Positions 18,503 to 29,726 of a DNA stretch of 64,000 nt are shown here, in pieces. The stretch comes from an uncultured Bacteroidales bacterium (GTDB taxonomy: Bacteria; Bacteroidota; Bacteroidia; Bacteroidales; FEN-979), in NCBI GenBank assembly GCA_903845055.1, contig CAIMWF010000040.1, positions 1 to 64,000 of the forward strand, in the 5' to 3' direction. Below the pieces are notes generated by a model that saw nothing but the letters and a program-made list of their open reading frames with translations, was not told the DNA's origin and searched no databases. How positions within the stretch are numbered: position 1 is the first letter of the stretch; every line of letters begins with the position of its first letter. A program made the translations under genes and the position numbers.

Positions 18503-21094
18503 ATGAACCTCAACAATTTCACCATCAAGGCCCGGGATGCCGTAAGCAGGGCGCAGGAGATTGCGGCAGCCGGCGGCAACCAGGCAGTTGAGAACATCCA
18601 CCTGTTAGAGGGTATCCTTAAAGCCGATGACCAGGTTGTACCCTTCCTGCTAAAAAAGCTAAACGTAAACTCTGAAATATTCGCGGCGGCCGTTGATAAA
18701 ATGACAACCGCGCTTCCCAGTGTGAGCGGTGGTGAACAGTTCCTGTCGCCGGATGTTTCATTGGCGCTGCAGAAAGCCGCAGATCATTCGCGTGCGATGA
18801 AGGACGAATTCGTCACCATCGAGCACCTTCTGCTCGGCATCCTGTCGGGAAACGACCCGGCTGCACGATTGCTGCGTGACAACGGCGTCAGCGAAAAAAA
18901 CCTGAAGGAGGCCATCCGGCAGCTGCGCCAGGGTGGCGTCGTTACGAGCGCAGAGGCTGAAAACACCTACCAGTCGCTGGGGAGGTATGCCAGGAACCTC
19001 AACGACCTGGCCCGGGACGGGAAACTCGACCCGGTCATCGGCCGCGACAGCGAGATCAGGAGGATCCTGCAGATCATCTCGCGAAGGACAAAGAACAACC
19101 CCATCCTGATCGGTGAACCGGGAGTGGGTAAAACGGCGATCGCCGAAGGACTGGCGCACCTTATCATCGATGGCGACGTTCCTGAAAACCTGAAAAGCAA
19201 GCAGATCCATTCACTCGACATGGGGGCGCTGGTTGCCGGTGCCAAGTATAAGGGAGAATTCGAGGAACGACTTAAAAGTGTGGTGAAGGAGGTCATTGCG
19301 TCCGACGGGGAGGTCATTCTCTTCATTGATGAGATACATACCCTGGTGTGTGCCGGCGGGGGTGAAGGAGCCATGGACGCTGCTAATATCCTGAAACCGG
19401 CGCTGGCCCGTGGCGACCTGCACGCGGTCGGAGCCACGACCCTGAAGGAATACCAGAAATATTTCGAGAAGGACAAGGCGCTGGAACGGAGGTTTCAGCC
19501 GGTGATGGTGGATGAACCCGGCACAGCGGATGCTGTTTCAATTCTCCGGGGACTGAAAGAGCGGTATGAAACCTACCATCATGTCAGGATCAAGGATGAA
19601 GCGATCATTGCCGCGGTTGAACTGTCGCAGCGTTATATCACCGACCGTTTCCTGCCCGACAAGGCCATCGACCTCATCGACGAGGCAGCCTCCAAGCTCA
19701 GGCTGGAGATCAACTCGCGCCCTGAGGAACTCGAAAAGACCGACCGGAAAATACGACAGCTTGAGATCGAACGGGAGGCCATCAAACGCGAAAATGACGA
19801 ACACAGGTTGAAATTGCTCAATGCGGAGATCGCCAACCTGAAGGATGAACAGCAGGAGTTCACTGCCCGCTGGAGATCTGAAAAGGAACTAGCAGACCAG
19901 ATACAGCTCCGGAAAAAGCAGATTGAATCATTTAAACTCGAGGCGGAACAGGCCAACCGGGGCGGCGACCTTGGCAAGGTGGCCGAGATCAGGTATGGAA
20001 GGATCCCGCAGGCGGAAAAGGAGATCGGGCAACTGAAGGAAAAGCTGTCGGCGATTCAGAAAGATTCCCCACTTGTTAACGAAGAGGTGGGCACCGAAGA
20101 GATCGCCGGCATCGTTTCCCGGTGGACGGGAATCCCGGTGAGCAGGATGCTGGAGAGCGAACGTCAAAAACTGCTGAACCTTGAAGAAACCCTGCACAAC
20201 CGCGTTGTCGGGCAGGAAGAGGCGATCGGTGCCATCGCCGATGCCATCCGGCGCAGCAGGTCGGGATTACAGGATGCCAGGCGCCCGATCGGTTCCTTCA
20301 TATTTCTCGGAACGACAGGGGTAGGCAAAACAGAGCTGGCGAAAGCACTCGCAGAATCTTTGTTTAACAGCGAGAACAACATGGTAAGGATCGACATGTC
20401 GGAATACCAGGAAAGGCACACGGTTTCCCGGCTCATCGGCGCCCCCCCGGGCTACGTGGGCTATGACGAAAGCGGTCAGCTGACAGAGGCCATCCGCCGA
20501 AAACCCTATGCGGTGGTTCTTTTTGATGAGATCGAAAAGGCGCATCCCGATGTCTTCAACATCCTGCTCCAGGTGCTCGACGACGGCCGCCTTACCGACA
20601 ACAAGGGGCGGGTAGTTGATTTCAGGAATACCATCATCATCATGACCTCCAACATCGGGTCGCATATCATCCGCGAAAACCTTGAAAACGCAACCGATGC
20701 GAATCGTGATGAAAGAATCGGAAAAACCCGGGAGGAGGTGTTCTTCCTGCTCAGGAAAAGCATCCGGCCGGAATTTCTAAACAGGGTCGATGAAATCATC
20801 ATGTTCCGTCCGCTGACGCGGCAGGAGATCGCCCGTGTCGTGGAACTCCAGCTAGAACTGGTTAAGCAAATGGCGGGCAGAAACAACGTCCGCCTTTCGG
20901 TGACCCGGGGGGCCATGAACTTCATCGCCCGCATGGGATTCGACCCTCAGTATGGCGCACGACCCATCAAACGTGTGATCCAGAAGCAACTACTGAATGA
21001 ACTTTCAAAGATGATGCTTGCCGGAAAGGTCAGTCCCGATTCGGACGTATTGGTGGATGAGGAAAATGACGGACTTGTGTTTAAAAACCAGTGA
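18503..21094 (+). CDS. clpB: ATP-dependent chaperone ClpB
   Basis: [15 protein letters not shown] and [19 protein letters not shown] Walker A motifs; middle coiled-coil; [23 protein letters not shown]. Confidence 0.97.
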   Translation: MNLNNFTIKARDAVSRAQEIAAAGGNQAVENIHLLEGILKADDQVVPFLLKKLNVNSEIFAAAVDKMTTALPSVSGGEQFLSPDVSLALQKAADHSRAMKDEFVTIEHLLLGILSGNDPAARLLRDNGVSEKNLKEAIRQLRQGGVVTSAEAENTYQSLGRYARNLNDLARDGKLDPVIGRDSEIRRILQIISRRTKNNPILIGEPGVGKTAIAEGLAHLIIDGDVPENLKSKQIHSLDMGALVAGAKYKGEFEERLKSVVKEVIASDGEVILFIDEIHTLVCAGGGEGAMDAANILKPALARGDLHAVGATTLKEYQKYFEKDKALERRFQPVMVDEPGTADAVSILRGLKERYETYHHVRIKDEAIIAAVELSQRYITDRFLPDKAIDLIDEAASKLRLEINSRPEELEKTDRKIRQLEIEREAIKRENDEHRLKLLNAEIANLKDEQQEFTARWRSEKELADQIQLRKKQIESFKLEAEQANRGGDLGKVAEIRYGRIPQAEKEIGQLKEKLSAIQKDSPLVNEEVGTEEIAGIVSRWTGIPVSRMLESERQKLLNLEETLHNRVVGQEEAIGAIADAIRRSRSGLQDARRPIGSFIFLGTTGVGKTELAKALAESLFNSENNMVRIDMSEYQERHTVSRLIGAPPGYVGYDESGQLTEAIRRKPYAVVLFDEIEKAHPDVFNILLQVLDDGRLTDNKGRVVDFRNTIIIMTSNIGSHIIRENLENATDANRDERIGKTREEVFFLLRKSIRPEFLNRVDEIIMFRPLTRQEIARVVELQLELVKQMAGRNNVRLSVTRGAMNFIARMGFDPQYGARPIKRVIQKQLLNELSKMMLAGKVSPDSDVLVDEENDGLVFKNQ

Positions 21095-21099
21095 GCAGG

Positions 21100-21801
21100 C
21101 TATTTGGCTCCTCCAACGAGCTTCACCAGGATGCCTTTGTTATAAATCTCTTTTTTGGTAACAGCGCCCATTTCGCCATAATACATCCAGGTTCCGTCCT
21201 GTAAGCCGGAAATGTACTGGCCGGCCATCATCACCTGGCCCGACGAATAAAAGGTTTTGAACAGACCATCTTTTTCCCCGGCCTTGTAGGTTGCACGCAG
21301 TTTGATCTTCCCGTCGAGATAATACTGCTCCCAGGGACCATCCTTCACCCCCGACCTGAGGTGGTGGATCTCCGACAATTGTCCGTCAGGGTAGAACACT
21401 TTTGAAATCCCGTCGGTAAGACCGTCTTTGTAGTTTTCTTCGGATACCAGCGTCCCGTTCGATTCACTGAAAAACTGCCAGGTGCTGTCCTTCTTTTCGT
21501 CCCTGTAGATCCCCGTTGCCATTTTTTTGCCATTGGGAAACCAGGAGGTCGTGACTGCCCGTTTACCCTGGTTTGAAATCACCGAAACGGTCTTCAGTTT
21601 CCCGTCGGGATAATAATAACGGAACTCCCCCAAAGGCAGTCCGTCTTTAAAGTGCCCTTCATAAACCAGTTGTCCGGCACTGTTTTTTTTTCGCCAGACC
21701 CCCTGTTTGCGGCCTGTTTTGTCTGTAACATTCAGGGTATCCTGTGCGAAAGCCTGACAGGAAAAAAATGCAAGCAGGAAAAAGATGAAAATCCGGAACA
21801 T
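21100..21801 (-). CDS. MORN-repeat / YwqK-family protein, secreted
   Basis: Signal peptide; repeats such as YEGHFKDGLPLGEFRYYYPDGKLK. Confidence 0.8.
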   Translation of the reverse strand: MFRIFIFFLLAFFSCQAFAQDTLNVTDKTGRKQGVWRKKNSAGQLVYEGHFKDGLPLGEFRYYYPDGKLKTVSVISNQGKRAVTTSWFPNGKKMATGIYRDEKKDSTWQFFSESNGTLVSEENYKDGLTDGISKVFYPDGQLSEIHHLRSGVKDGPWEQYYLDGKIKLRATYKAGEKDGLFKTFYSSGQVMMAGQYISGLQDGTWMYYGEMGAVTKKEIYNKGILVKLVGGAK

Positions 21802-21844
21802 AATCTTTTATAAATTACTTTTACAAAGTTAAATATAATTTCGC

Positions 21845-22468
21845 GTGCAATCCTATCCATCCAAACTTCTCGAGCAGGCCGTCAACGAACTGGCCAAACT
21901 TCCCGGGATCGGGCGAAAAACGGCGCTGCGTATGGCGTTGCACCTGCTGAAACGGAACATTGCCGATGTTGAGGCAATGGGAAATTCAATCATCAGGATG
22001 CGCAGCGATATCATATACTGCCGCGAATGCCGGAACATCTCCGACCAGGAACTCTGCGCGATCTGTTCAAACCCGAAAAGGGACCATTCCCTGATCTGTG
22101 TTGTCGAGGATATCCGGGATGTCATGGCCATCGAAAACACCGGGCAGTATAACGGGGTGTATCACGTGCTGGGCGGCATCATCTCTCCGATGAACGGCAT
22201 CGGGCCGCAGGAACTGCACATCGATGCCCTGATCGGCAGGGTGAACGAGGTAAATGCCACCGAGGTGATCCTGGCGTTGCCTGCCACCATCGAGGGCGAC
22301 ACCACGAATTTTTATCTTTTCAGGAAATTGACCGGTTTTAACCTGGTATTGTCGACCATTGCCCGCGGAATTTCAATCGGCGATGAACTTGAGCATACCG
22401 ACGAGGTCACGCTGGGGCGGTCCATCCTCAACCGCACCCCCTATGAATCGGTGGTTACCCGGAAATAG
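21845..22468 (+). CDS. recR: Recombination protein RecR
   Basis: [36 protein letters not shown] zinc motif; Toprim [15 protein letters not shown] start. Confidence 0.96.
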   Translation: MQSYPSKLLEQAVNELAKLPGIGRKTALRMALHLLKRNIADVEAMGNSIIRMRSDIIYCRECRNISDQELCAICSNPKRDHSLICVVEDIRDVMAIENTGQYNGVYHVLGGIISPMNGIGPQELHIDALIGRVNEVNATEVILALPATIEGDTTNFYLFRKLTGFNLVLSTIARGISIGDELEHTDEVTLGRSILNRTPYESVVTRK

Positions 22469-22474
22469 CGAAGG

Positions 22475-22702
22475 TCAGAACAACTCCAGCTGGTTGACCG
22501 CCACCTGCTGGACCGCTGATTTTTTCAACCCGCCATAATTTTCCAGCATCGGGCGAATGGCTTTCTTAATGAGCTTTGTGGGTGTTGTTCGCCGGGAACG
22601 ACAAAAATTCATCAGCGAACGTTTCTGCCTGGCGGTCACCTTGAAGGTGATCGTCTTGAACTTCACCGGTTTTTTGGCCTTTTTTGTTTTTTTTGATGGC
22701 AT
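22475..22702 (-). CDS. Small basic protein, RHH-like
   Basis: MPSKKTKKAKKPVKFKTITFKVTARQKRSLMNFCRSRRTTPTKLIKKAIRPML. Confidence 0.55.
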   Translation of the reverse strand: MPSKKTKKAKKPVKFKTITFKVTARQKRSLMNFCRSRRTTPTKLIKKAIRPMLENYGGLKKSAVQQVAVNQLELF

Positions 22703-22706
22703 CGGG

Positions 22707-24101
22707 TCAGCATTCGTTAACAATTTCATTGAAGTCGCTGATGATCTTCCGGGCAAGGTTGTCGGCCTTCGCCATCATATCACTTTCAGCGTATATCCTC
22801 ACGATCGGTTCGGTATTGGAGCGTCGCAGGTGAACCCACTCGTTTTCAAAATGGATCTTGATGCCATCGATGGTGGTGACAGGATGTGCGCTGTATTTGT
22901 CAATTATTTTTGACAGGATGCGATCAATATCCATCTCAGGCGAAAACTCGATCTTGTTTTTAGAAATGTAATAATCGGGGTACTTGTCGCGCAGGGCCGA
23001 ACATTTCTTACCCGACCGAGCAAGGCAGGTCAGGAAGAGGGCAATGCCAACCAGCGCATCCCTGCCGTAATGCAAATCGGGATAGATCACCCCGCCGTTC
23101 CCTTCGCCCCCGATCACGGCGTTCTTTTCTTTCATCATGGCCACCACGTTGACCTCTCCCACCGCCGAGGCAAAATAGTTCCCGCCCGACCATTCGGTCA
23201 CGACCTGGAGCGCACGGGTGGATGAAAGGTTCGAAACAGTATTCCCGGCCTTGTGCCGGAGCACGTAATCGGCCACAGCCACCAGGGTATATTCTTCCCC
23301 GAAAGGCTCGCCGATCTCATTCACGATTGCCAGCCGGTCAACATCCGGGTCGACCACAAAGCCAAGGTCGGCCTTGTTCCTGACGACCATCGCGCAGATA
23401 TCTGCAAGGTGTTCGGGCAGTGGTTCCGGGTTATGGGGAAAAAGGCCGGTGGGATCGCAGTAAAGCTTGTCGATCGTGGTAACATTCAGTGCCTTGAGAA
23501 GGGCAGGGATCACAATGCCACCCGTACTGTTGACTGCATCGATGACCACCCTGAAATCTGCCTTCCTGATGGCCTCGGCATCGACCAGGGGAAGGGCGAG
23601 AATTTTTTCAATATGTTTCGCGATGAAGGTATCATCGGTCCGATAGGAGCCAAGATCATGGATACCGGCAAATAACAGCCCGGCCTGTTCCGAAAGGACC
23701 AGCACCCGGTCGCCGTCGGCAGCGGTGAGAAACTCTCCCCGGTCGTTCAGCAGTTTCAATGCATTCCATTGCACCGGGTTGTGGCTTGCAGTGAGAATAA
23801 TCCCACCCGAAGCACGGAGATCCGTCACGGCTATTTCAACCGTAGGGGTTGTGGTCAGCCCGACATCCACCACGTCGATCCCCATGCCCATCAGTGTACC
23901 GGTCACCAGGTTGCTGACCATCTGCCCCGAAATCCGTGCATCACGACCGACCACGACCCTCAGTTTCTTCCCCTGGCGAACCTCTTGCAGAAATGCGGCA
24001 TATGCCGATGTAAATTTCACAATGTCGACAGGGCTGAGTCCTTCGCCTGCCACCCCGCCCATGGTTCCCCTGATGCCGGAGATGGATTTTATTAATGCCA
24101 T
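22707..24101 (-). CDS. glmM: Phosphoglucosamine mutase (phosphohexomutase)
   Basis: MALIKSISGIRGTMGG; LTASHNPVQWNALK; VDPDVDRLAIV; start chosen at 24101 rather than the listed 24239. Confidence 0.88.
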   Translation of the reverse strand: MALIKSISGIRGTMGGVAGEGLSPVDIVKFTSAYAAFLQEVRQGKKLRVVVGRDARISGQMVSNLVTGTLMGMGIDVVDVGLTTTPTVEIAVTDLRASGGIILTASHNPVQWNALKLLNDRGEFLTAADGDRVLVLSEQAGLLFAGIHDLGSYRTDDTFIAKHIEKILALPLVDAEAIRKADFRVVIDAVNSTGGIVIPALLKALNVTTIDKLYCDPTGLFPHNPEPLPEHLADICAMVVRNKADLGFVVDPDVDRLAIVNEIGEPFGEEYTLVAVADYVLRHKAGNTVSNLSSTRALQVVTEWSGGNYFASAVGEVNVVAMMKEKNAVIGGEGNGGVIYPDLHYGRDALVGIALFLTCLARSGKKCSALRDKYPDYYISKNKIEFSPEMDIDRILSKIIDKYSAHPVTTIDGIKIHFENEWVHLRRSNTEPIVRIYAESDMMAKADNLARKIISDFNEIVNEC

Positions 24102-24256
24102 GCGTTTTTTAGGACAAAAGTAAAAGAATTCGCGCTGGAAACCCGTCCTGTTAATAAAAAATGATATCCGGGCTGCGGGGCAGGGGAACAGGACCTTTTT
24201 TTTCGTAATTTTGCAGAAATTGCTGCCTGACTGTAACATGCATCAAAGACTGCAGA

Positions 24257-25666
24257 ATGGAAGAATCATCAGAATCATTTTTTGACCGTGAAACCCTTTC
24301 GCTTGTCGGACGTTTCGAAATAATGGTCCGGCAGGGGCAGCATGTTTTCTTTGATGTCGATGAGTTTGAAGAGATCATAGAGTATTATTTTTTCAGGAAT
24401 GAGCAGCGCAAAGCGCTGAAGACCATCAACCTGGCCCTGGAACAACATCCCGAATGTCTCTCCATCATGATCAAAATGGCACAATACCAGGTCAATATAA
24501 AAAAAGACCGGGAGGCGCTCCGTATCCTGAAGGAGATTGACCACATCGCCATTACCGACAGCGATCTCTTCCTGGCCAAGGGTAACCTTTACAGCCAGCT
24601 GGAAAAACCGGTGAAAGCCATCGAAGAATTCAAACGGGCCGTCGATGGTTCGGAGTTTCCCGACGAAATCTATTCCAACATCGCCTTTGAGTACGAAAAC
24701 CTTGGAAAATATGACCAGGCGATCGAATTCCTGCTGAAATCGCTTGAGATCAATCCCGAAAACGACGGGGCCCTTTACGAGTTTGCATTCTGTTGCGAAG
24801 TTTCACAGCAAACCGAATACTGTATCACCTACCTGGAGTCGTTTCTCGACCAGCAACCCTATTCCGTGGCAGGTTGGTTCAACCTGGGCATTGCCTACAG
24901 CAACATCGACCTGTACGAAAAGGCCATCGACGCCTATGATTATGTGCTGGCCATCGACGAATCCTTTTCATCAGCCTATTTCAACAAGGCGAATTGCTTT
25001 GCCAACATCAGCAATTACGACAAGGCGGTTGAAACCTATTTCGAAACATTCTACTACGAAGAGCCGGAACCCGTTACCTACTATTATATTGCGGAATGTT
25101 ACGAAAAGCTTAAAAAGTTTGACACCTCGATCGAATACTACCAGAAGGCGGTCGCCCTCGATCCCGAGTTTGCCGACGCCTGGCTTGGCATCGGGATCTC
25201 ACACGACGAACTCGGCCGGCCACAGTCTGCGCTTCCTTATATTCTCAAAGCCATCAAGATATCCCCTGCCATCCCTGAATACTGGTTTATCCTCGGCGAT
25301 ATCCAGATCAAATTATCCAGGATAGAGGAAGGAATCGCCTCTTACCGCAAAGTCATCGAACTCGACCCGGAAGATACCGATGTGTGGCTGGACCTCTCAG
25401 TGGTTTATGCAGATCAGAAAAATTTTGAAAAGGGATATGAAGTATTGCAGGAGGGCGTCCTGCACCATGCAGCACACTCCGATTTCTATTTCGGCATGGG
25501 CTATTACCTTTTCATGATGGGAAAAGAGCAGCAGGGGAACGAAATGCTGTCAAAAGCGCTCGAAATGGATTATGAAGGATACCAGAGGCTTTTCACCACC
25601 TTTCCTGAAGCCAGGAATCACCCGAAGGTGGCCGAACTCATCAGTTCCTGCAAAAAAGACGAGTAA
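24257..25666 (+). CDS. TPR-repeat protein
   Basis: Repeated units such as AWLGIGISHDELGRPQSALPYILKAIKISP. Confidence 0.88.
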   Translation: MEESSESFFDRETLSLVGRFEIMVRQGQHVFFDVDEFEEIIEYYFFRNEQRKALKTINLALEQHPECLSIMIKMAQYQVNIKKDREALRILKEIDHIAITDSDLFLAKGNLYSQLEKPVKAIEEFKRAVDGSEFPDEIYSNIAFEYENLGKYDQAIEFLLKSLEINPENDGALYEFAFCCEVSQQTEYCITYLESFLDQQPYSVAGWFNLGIAYSNIDLYEKAIDAYDYVLAIDESFSSAYFNKANCFANISNYDKAVETYFETFYYEEPEPVTYYYIAECYEKLKKFDTSIEYYQKAVALDPEFADAWLGIGISHDELGRPQSALPYILKAIKISPAIPEYWFILGDIQIKLSRIEEGIASYRKVIELDPEDTDVWLDLSVVYADQKNFEKGYEVLQEGVLHHAAHSDFYFGMGYYLFMMGKEQQGNEMLSKALEMDYEGYQRLFTTFPEARNHPKVAELISSCKKDE

Positions 25667-25708
25667 CGGTTCCCAGCCGTCCGGGTTGACTTTATTTAAA
25701 AACCTCAT

Positions 25709-26497
25709 ATGACACAGACCAATCTACCATTTTTACCCGAACGCACCACCAAACCCAGGCTCAACGGGATCGCCATGGTAATGGACAAAGGGCTCAGCCT
25801 CCGTGAAGCGGAGGATTTTACCGAAACCGCAGGTCACCTCGCTGATTTCGTGAAACTCGGATTCGGGACCTCCGTCGCCGCCAACAAGGTGAAGGAAAAG
25901 GTGAAGGTTTACCAGAAAGCAGATATCAGGGTATATGTCGGCGGAACACTCTTCGAAGCCTTCGTTATCCGGAACATGTTTGATGATTACCTGAAATACA
26001 TTGACCAGCTTGGCCTCGATACCGTGGAGGTATCCGATGGTTCCATGATCATGGATCACGATGTGAAGTGCGAATACATCCATAAATTGTCAAAGAACTT
26101 CACGGTCCTTTCCGAAGTGGGTTCGAAGGAATCGGGTATCCTGATCGCCCCCGGCCGATGGATCGAGATGATGCAGAAGGAACTCCAGGCGGGCTCCTTC
26201 AAGGTGATCGGCGAAGCCCGCGAAAGCGGGAATGTCGGCATCTACCGTCCCACCGGCAAGGCCCATGTCGCCCTCATCAACAAAATCCTTGCAAAAGTAC
26301 AGGCCGACAAACTGCTGTGGGAGGCCCCGCTCAAACCGCAGCAGGTATGGTTTATCCAGCATTTCGGTGCCAACGTCAACCTGGGCAACATCGCCCCGGC
26401 CGAACTGATCCCGCTCGAAACCCTCAGGCTCGGACTGCGCGGTGACACTTTTTTCACATTCCTGCCGGAGAAGTTCAGGAAATTCAAGCCGGAATAA
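25709..26497 (+). CDS. Phosphosulfolactate synthase (ComA family)
   Basis: DFVKLGFGTSVAANKVKEKV...VYVGGTLFEAFVIRNMFDDYLKYIDQLGLDTVEVSDGSM...VLSEVGSKESG. Confidence 0.85.
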   Translation: MTQTNLPFLPERTTKPRLNGIAMVMDKGLSLREAEDFTETAGHLADFVKLGFGTSVAANKVKEKVKVYQKADIRVYVGGTLFEAFVIRNMFDDYLKYIDQLGLDTVEVSDGSMIMDHDVKCEYIHKLSKNFTVLSEVGSKESGILIAPGRWIEMMQKELQAGSFKVIGEARESGNVGIYRPTGKAHVALINKILAKVQADKLLWEAPLKPQQVWFIQHFGANVNLGNIAPAELIPLETLRLGLRGDTFFTFLPEKFRKFKPE

Positions 26498-26501
26498 AAA
26501 A

Positions 26502-26568
26502 GAAATAGCGAAATAGCGAAATGGCGAAAAGTTTCTTAATGCCTACTGCCTATTGCCTATTGCCTATA
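26502..26568 (+). repeat. Composite repeat island: family A (AAATAGCG)n then family C inverted (TGCCTAT)n
   Basis: gaaatagcgaaatagcgaaatggcgaaa...tgcctactgcctattgcctattgcctat between phosphosulfolactate synthase and aroE. Confidence 0.95.
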
Positions 26569-26574
26569 TTTTGA

Positions 26575-27333
26575 ATGGTGAAAGAAACCGATTTGACACT
26601 GTATGGATTGATCGGATTTCCGCTGGGCCACTCGTGGTCGGCGGAATGGTTTAATGAAAGATTCAGGAGAACGGGGGATTTCCATAAATCATACCATCTC
26701 TACCCGCTGGAGGATATCCGTGAATTTCCCGGTTTGCTTCATTCCCAGCCACTCCTGGGCGGGCTGAATGTCACCATCCCATACAAAGAACAGGTTATCC
26801 CACTGCTGGATGAACTCGACCCGGAAGCCCGGGCCATCGGGGCCGTGAACACCATCAGGATTTACAGGGTGAGCGGGAAGCCCGTGACGAAGGGATTCAA
26901 CACCGACGCCCCCGGGTTTCTGCAGACCCTTACGCCGGCCATGACCAGCGGCCGTGCGCTGGTGCTGGGAACCGGCGGGGCTTCCAGGGCTGTTGCCCAT
27001 GCGTTGGCCGGGGAAGCGGTGCCGGTCACCTTTGTTTCGCGGCTTAAAAAAGGGCCCGGCATCATCTCCTGCCAGGAACTTACAAAGGAAGTCATGGAAA
27101 GCCACCCGCTCATCGTCAATGCAACACCAATTGGGATGTACCCTGAAATCGATGATTATCCACCGATCCCCTATCATTTCCTCAACGAAGGACATTTCCT
27201 TTACGACCTGGTATACAACCCTGAAATTACCGGTTTTATCAAACAGGGTATGCTGCATGGTTCTATGACCATGAATGGTTTACAGATGTTGAGAAACCAG
27301 GCGGAGCTGGCATATGAAATCTTTTCCCGGTAA
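26575..27333 (+). CDS. aroE: Shikimate dehydrogenase
   Basis: LYGLIGFPLGHSWSAEWFNERF; GLNVTIPYKEQVIPLLDELDPEARAIGAVNTI. Confidence 0.95.
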   Translation: MVKETDLTLYGLIGFPLGHSWSAEWFNERFRRTGDFHKSYHLYPLEDIREFPGLLHSQPLLGGLNVTIPYKEQVIPLLDELDPEARAIGAVNTIRIYRVSGKPVTKGFNTDAPGFLQTLTPAMTSGRALVLGTGGASRAVAHALAGEAVPVTFVSRLKKGPGIISCQELTKEVMESHPLIVNATPIGMYPEIDDYPPIPYHFLNEGHFLYDLVYNPEITGFIKQGMLHGSMTMNGLQMLRNQAELAYEIFSR

Positions 27334-27465
27334 ACTTTTTCTTCCCGGGTTTATAATTTAGAAACATTATCAATTAAGGCCTGGCGCAATGTTAAAACCA
27401 TATTTGCGTAATTTTGATATCTCAAAACCTGCATATCAACCACACGCCTTAACCCGGTAAAATAA

Positions 27466-28335
27466 ATGTCACGCACTTTCCATTTCCTGTATATCCTGGT
27501 CCTGGTGTTCATCGTCCTGGCTGTTTTTATTGTCATCAACCGTACCGGCTATTCCTATTACCGGCTTGGCATTGAGGAGCGGCCGTTCCATCCTGCCGAT
27601 GCATCGCTGAAACCCAGCGGGGTGTGGGGACACGGTTATGGAATTATCGGATCTTTCCTGATGCTGATCGGTGTGGGGTTCTACATGGTCCGTAAACGTT
27701 TCAGGAGCCTCGGCCGGGTCGGGCTTCTCAAACACTGGCTCGAGTTTCACATTTTCCTTTGTTCACTGGGGCCGGTCCTTGTGCTGTATCACACCACCTT
27801 CAAATTCGGCGGGTTGGTCGCCCTCAGCTTCTGGAGCATGGTCGCCGTATTCCTGAGCGGCATCATCGGCCGGTTCATTTACATCCAGATCCCGCGGACC
27901 ATCGAAGGGCGTGAACTGAGCCTGAACGAAGTGAGGGAGCTTACAAGCAACATCAGCGATACCATCCGCAACATGGTCACCCTGGATGATGCAAGCTACC
28001 ATACCATCGTCGACTCCACCCAAGGCCGGGCGGAAATGGTCTATAAAAACATATTTGTTCGTTATTTCTCCCGGGTAAGGAACGACCGCAATACGTTGAG
28101 AAATGTCCGGAATGTCCTGCGCCGGAACAACATTCCGAAACCCCAGAGAAACAGGGTCATTGAACTCGTAAAGAGTGAAATCTCGCTCAACAAGCGCATT
28201 GAAAGGCTCGTCATCATGCAGAACATGTTTAAATACTGGCATGTTGCGCACCTGCCGTTTGCCATCGTGATGCTGATCATCATGATCATCCACGTGGGAG
28301 TTACCATTGCTTTCGGATATCGCTGGATCTTCTGA
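27466..28335 (+). CDS. Membrane protein, heme-b/cytochrome b561-like (putative quinone or heme redox module)
   Basis: Several TM helices with paired His (LKHWLEFHIFLCSLGPVLVLYHT; HVAHLPFAIVMLIIMIIHVGV). Confidence 0.6.
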   Translation: MSRTFHFLYILVLVFIVLAVFIVINRTGYSYYRLGIEERPFHPADASLKPSGVWGHGYGIIGSFLMLIGVGFYMVRKRFRSLGRVGLLKHWLEFHIFLCSLGPVLVLYHTTFKFGGLVALSFWSMVAVFLSGIIGRFIYIQIPRTIEGRELSLNEVRELTSNISDTIRNMVTLDDASYHTIVDSTQGRAEMVYKNIFVRYFSRVRNDRNTLRNVRNVLRRNNIPKPQRNRVIELVKSEISLNKRIERLVIMQNMFKYWHVAHLPFAIVMLIIMIIHVGVTIAFGYRWIF

Positions 28336-28336
28336 C

Positions 28337-29668
28337 ATGGAACTGTTTTTAGAAAAATTTGCCGTTTACTCCGTCGCCATCCTCCTGTGCATGGTGGTGG
28401 TTTTCATTTACCTTTGGAAACAGAGGCGCGATTCGAAAAAGGTCGACGAAAAGATCGCCAGGGCGAAACTTGAAGGGATGTACGAGCCCGTTTCACTCCA
28501 CCCTGTGGTTGACGAAGGCAGTTGCATCAGGACGGGAGCCTGCATCGCCGCCTGTCCCGAAAAGGATATCCTGGGCATCAGGAACGGCAAGGCGACCACC
28601 ATCAATGCTTCGCAATGCATCGGCCATGGCGCCTGTTTTCATGCCTGCCCCACCCAGGCCATCACCCTCTGCATCGGTACCGAAACCCGTGGGGTTGAAT
28701 TGCCACAGATCAACCAGAATTTTGAATCCAACATTCCCGGGATCTTCATTGCCGGCGAACTGGGCGGGATGGGTCTGATCAGGAACGCAGTGGAACAGGG
28801 CAAGCAATCGGTCGAGAACATCGTAAAATCACTTAAAAAAAACCATGCCGCCGATTATGACCTGGTCATCGTAGGTGCGGGACCTGCGGGCATCGCCGCC
28901 GCCCTGATGGCAAAAAAACACCAGCTCCGGTTCCTGCTCCTCGAACAGGACACGCTGGGAGGAACCGTATTCACCTTCCCAAGGTCGAAAATTGTCATGA
29001 CATCTGCCATGGAATTACCGCTGTACGGGAAGGTAAAACTATCAGAGACAAGCAAATCAGAATTGCTGACACTGTGGAAGGATGTCCTGAAAAAACATGA
29101 TATCCGCGTTAAGGAAAATGCAAAGGTTGAAGCGGTTGTGGCCGAAAATGAACATTTCAGGGTGGAAACCATGGGCGGTGAAAAATTTTCCGCAAAAACA
29201 GTCCTGCTGGCCATTGGCCGCCGCGGTACTCCCCGCAAACTTGGCGTCCCCGGCGAAACGCTGGAAAAAGTTGCTTACCGTCTGCTTGAACCTGAAGCCA
29301 TTACTGGTAAAGATATTATGATCATCGGGGGAGGCGATTCTGCCATTGAATCGGCCGTCATGCTTGCAGAGACCAACAACGTCACCCTTTCTTACAGGAG
29401 TGAAAGCTTCAGCCGGCTCAAACCGAAAAACCACGATGCCATCCGTACGGCAATGGCGGCCGAAAAAGTCAGGGTACTTTTCAATACAAGCCCGGCTGAG
29501 ATTACCAGGGATGCAGTTGTCCTCACGCCCGCTTCAGGAGATGAGAGGCTTACCATTAAAAACAACCTTGTCTATATTTTTGCCGGCGGGGAACTGCCAA
29601 CACAATTTTTACAAAAAATCGGCCTTGAGATCACGAAAAAGTATGGTGAGGCTATTTTAAAACACTAA
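28337..29668 (+). CDS. Membrane-anchored ferredoxin-domain / NAD(P)- and FAD-binding oxidoreductase (TrxB/YpdA-like)
   Basis: N-terminal TM helix; CIRTGACIAACP and CIGHGACFHACP; VIVGAGPAGIAAALMA and MIIGGGDSAIESAVML nucleotide folds; no CxxC redox pair. Confidence 0.85.
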   Translation: MELFLEKFAVYSVAILLCMVVVFIYLWKQRRDSKKVDEKIARAKLEGMYEPVSLHPVVDEGSCIRTGACIAACPEKDILGIRNGKATTINASQCIGHGACFHACPTQAITLCIGTETRGVELPQINQNFESNIPGIFIAGELGGMGLIRNAVEQGKQSVENIVKSLKKNHAADYDLVIVGAGPAGIAAALMAKKHQLRFLLLEQDTLGGTVFTFPRSKIVMTSAMELPLYGKVKLSETSKSELLTLWKDVLKKHDIRVKENAKVEAVVAENEHFRVETMGGEKFSAKTVLLAIGRRGTPRKLGVPGETLEKVAYRLLEPEAITGKDIMIIGGGDSAIESAVMLAETNNVTLSYRSESFSRLKPKNHDAIRTAMAAEKVRVLFNTSPAEITRDAVVLTPASGDERLTIKNNLVYIFAGGELPTQFLQKIGLEITKKYGEAILKH

Positions 29669-29726
29669 AAAACGATCAACAAATTCAAAAAAAAAGAAAA
29701 ACAGCTACCAGAGCCACCTCCCATAC

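Noticed and set aside
21100-21801. YwqK-family protein as a true antitoxin
   Set aside because: The name is historical; it is a secreted MORN-repeat protein with no toxin partner here.
22475-22756. Small RHH-like protein as an antitoxin of a TA pair
   Set aside because: No adjacent toxin-like ORF; neighbours are recR and glmM.
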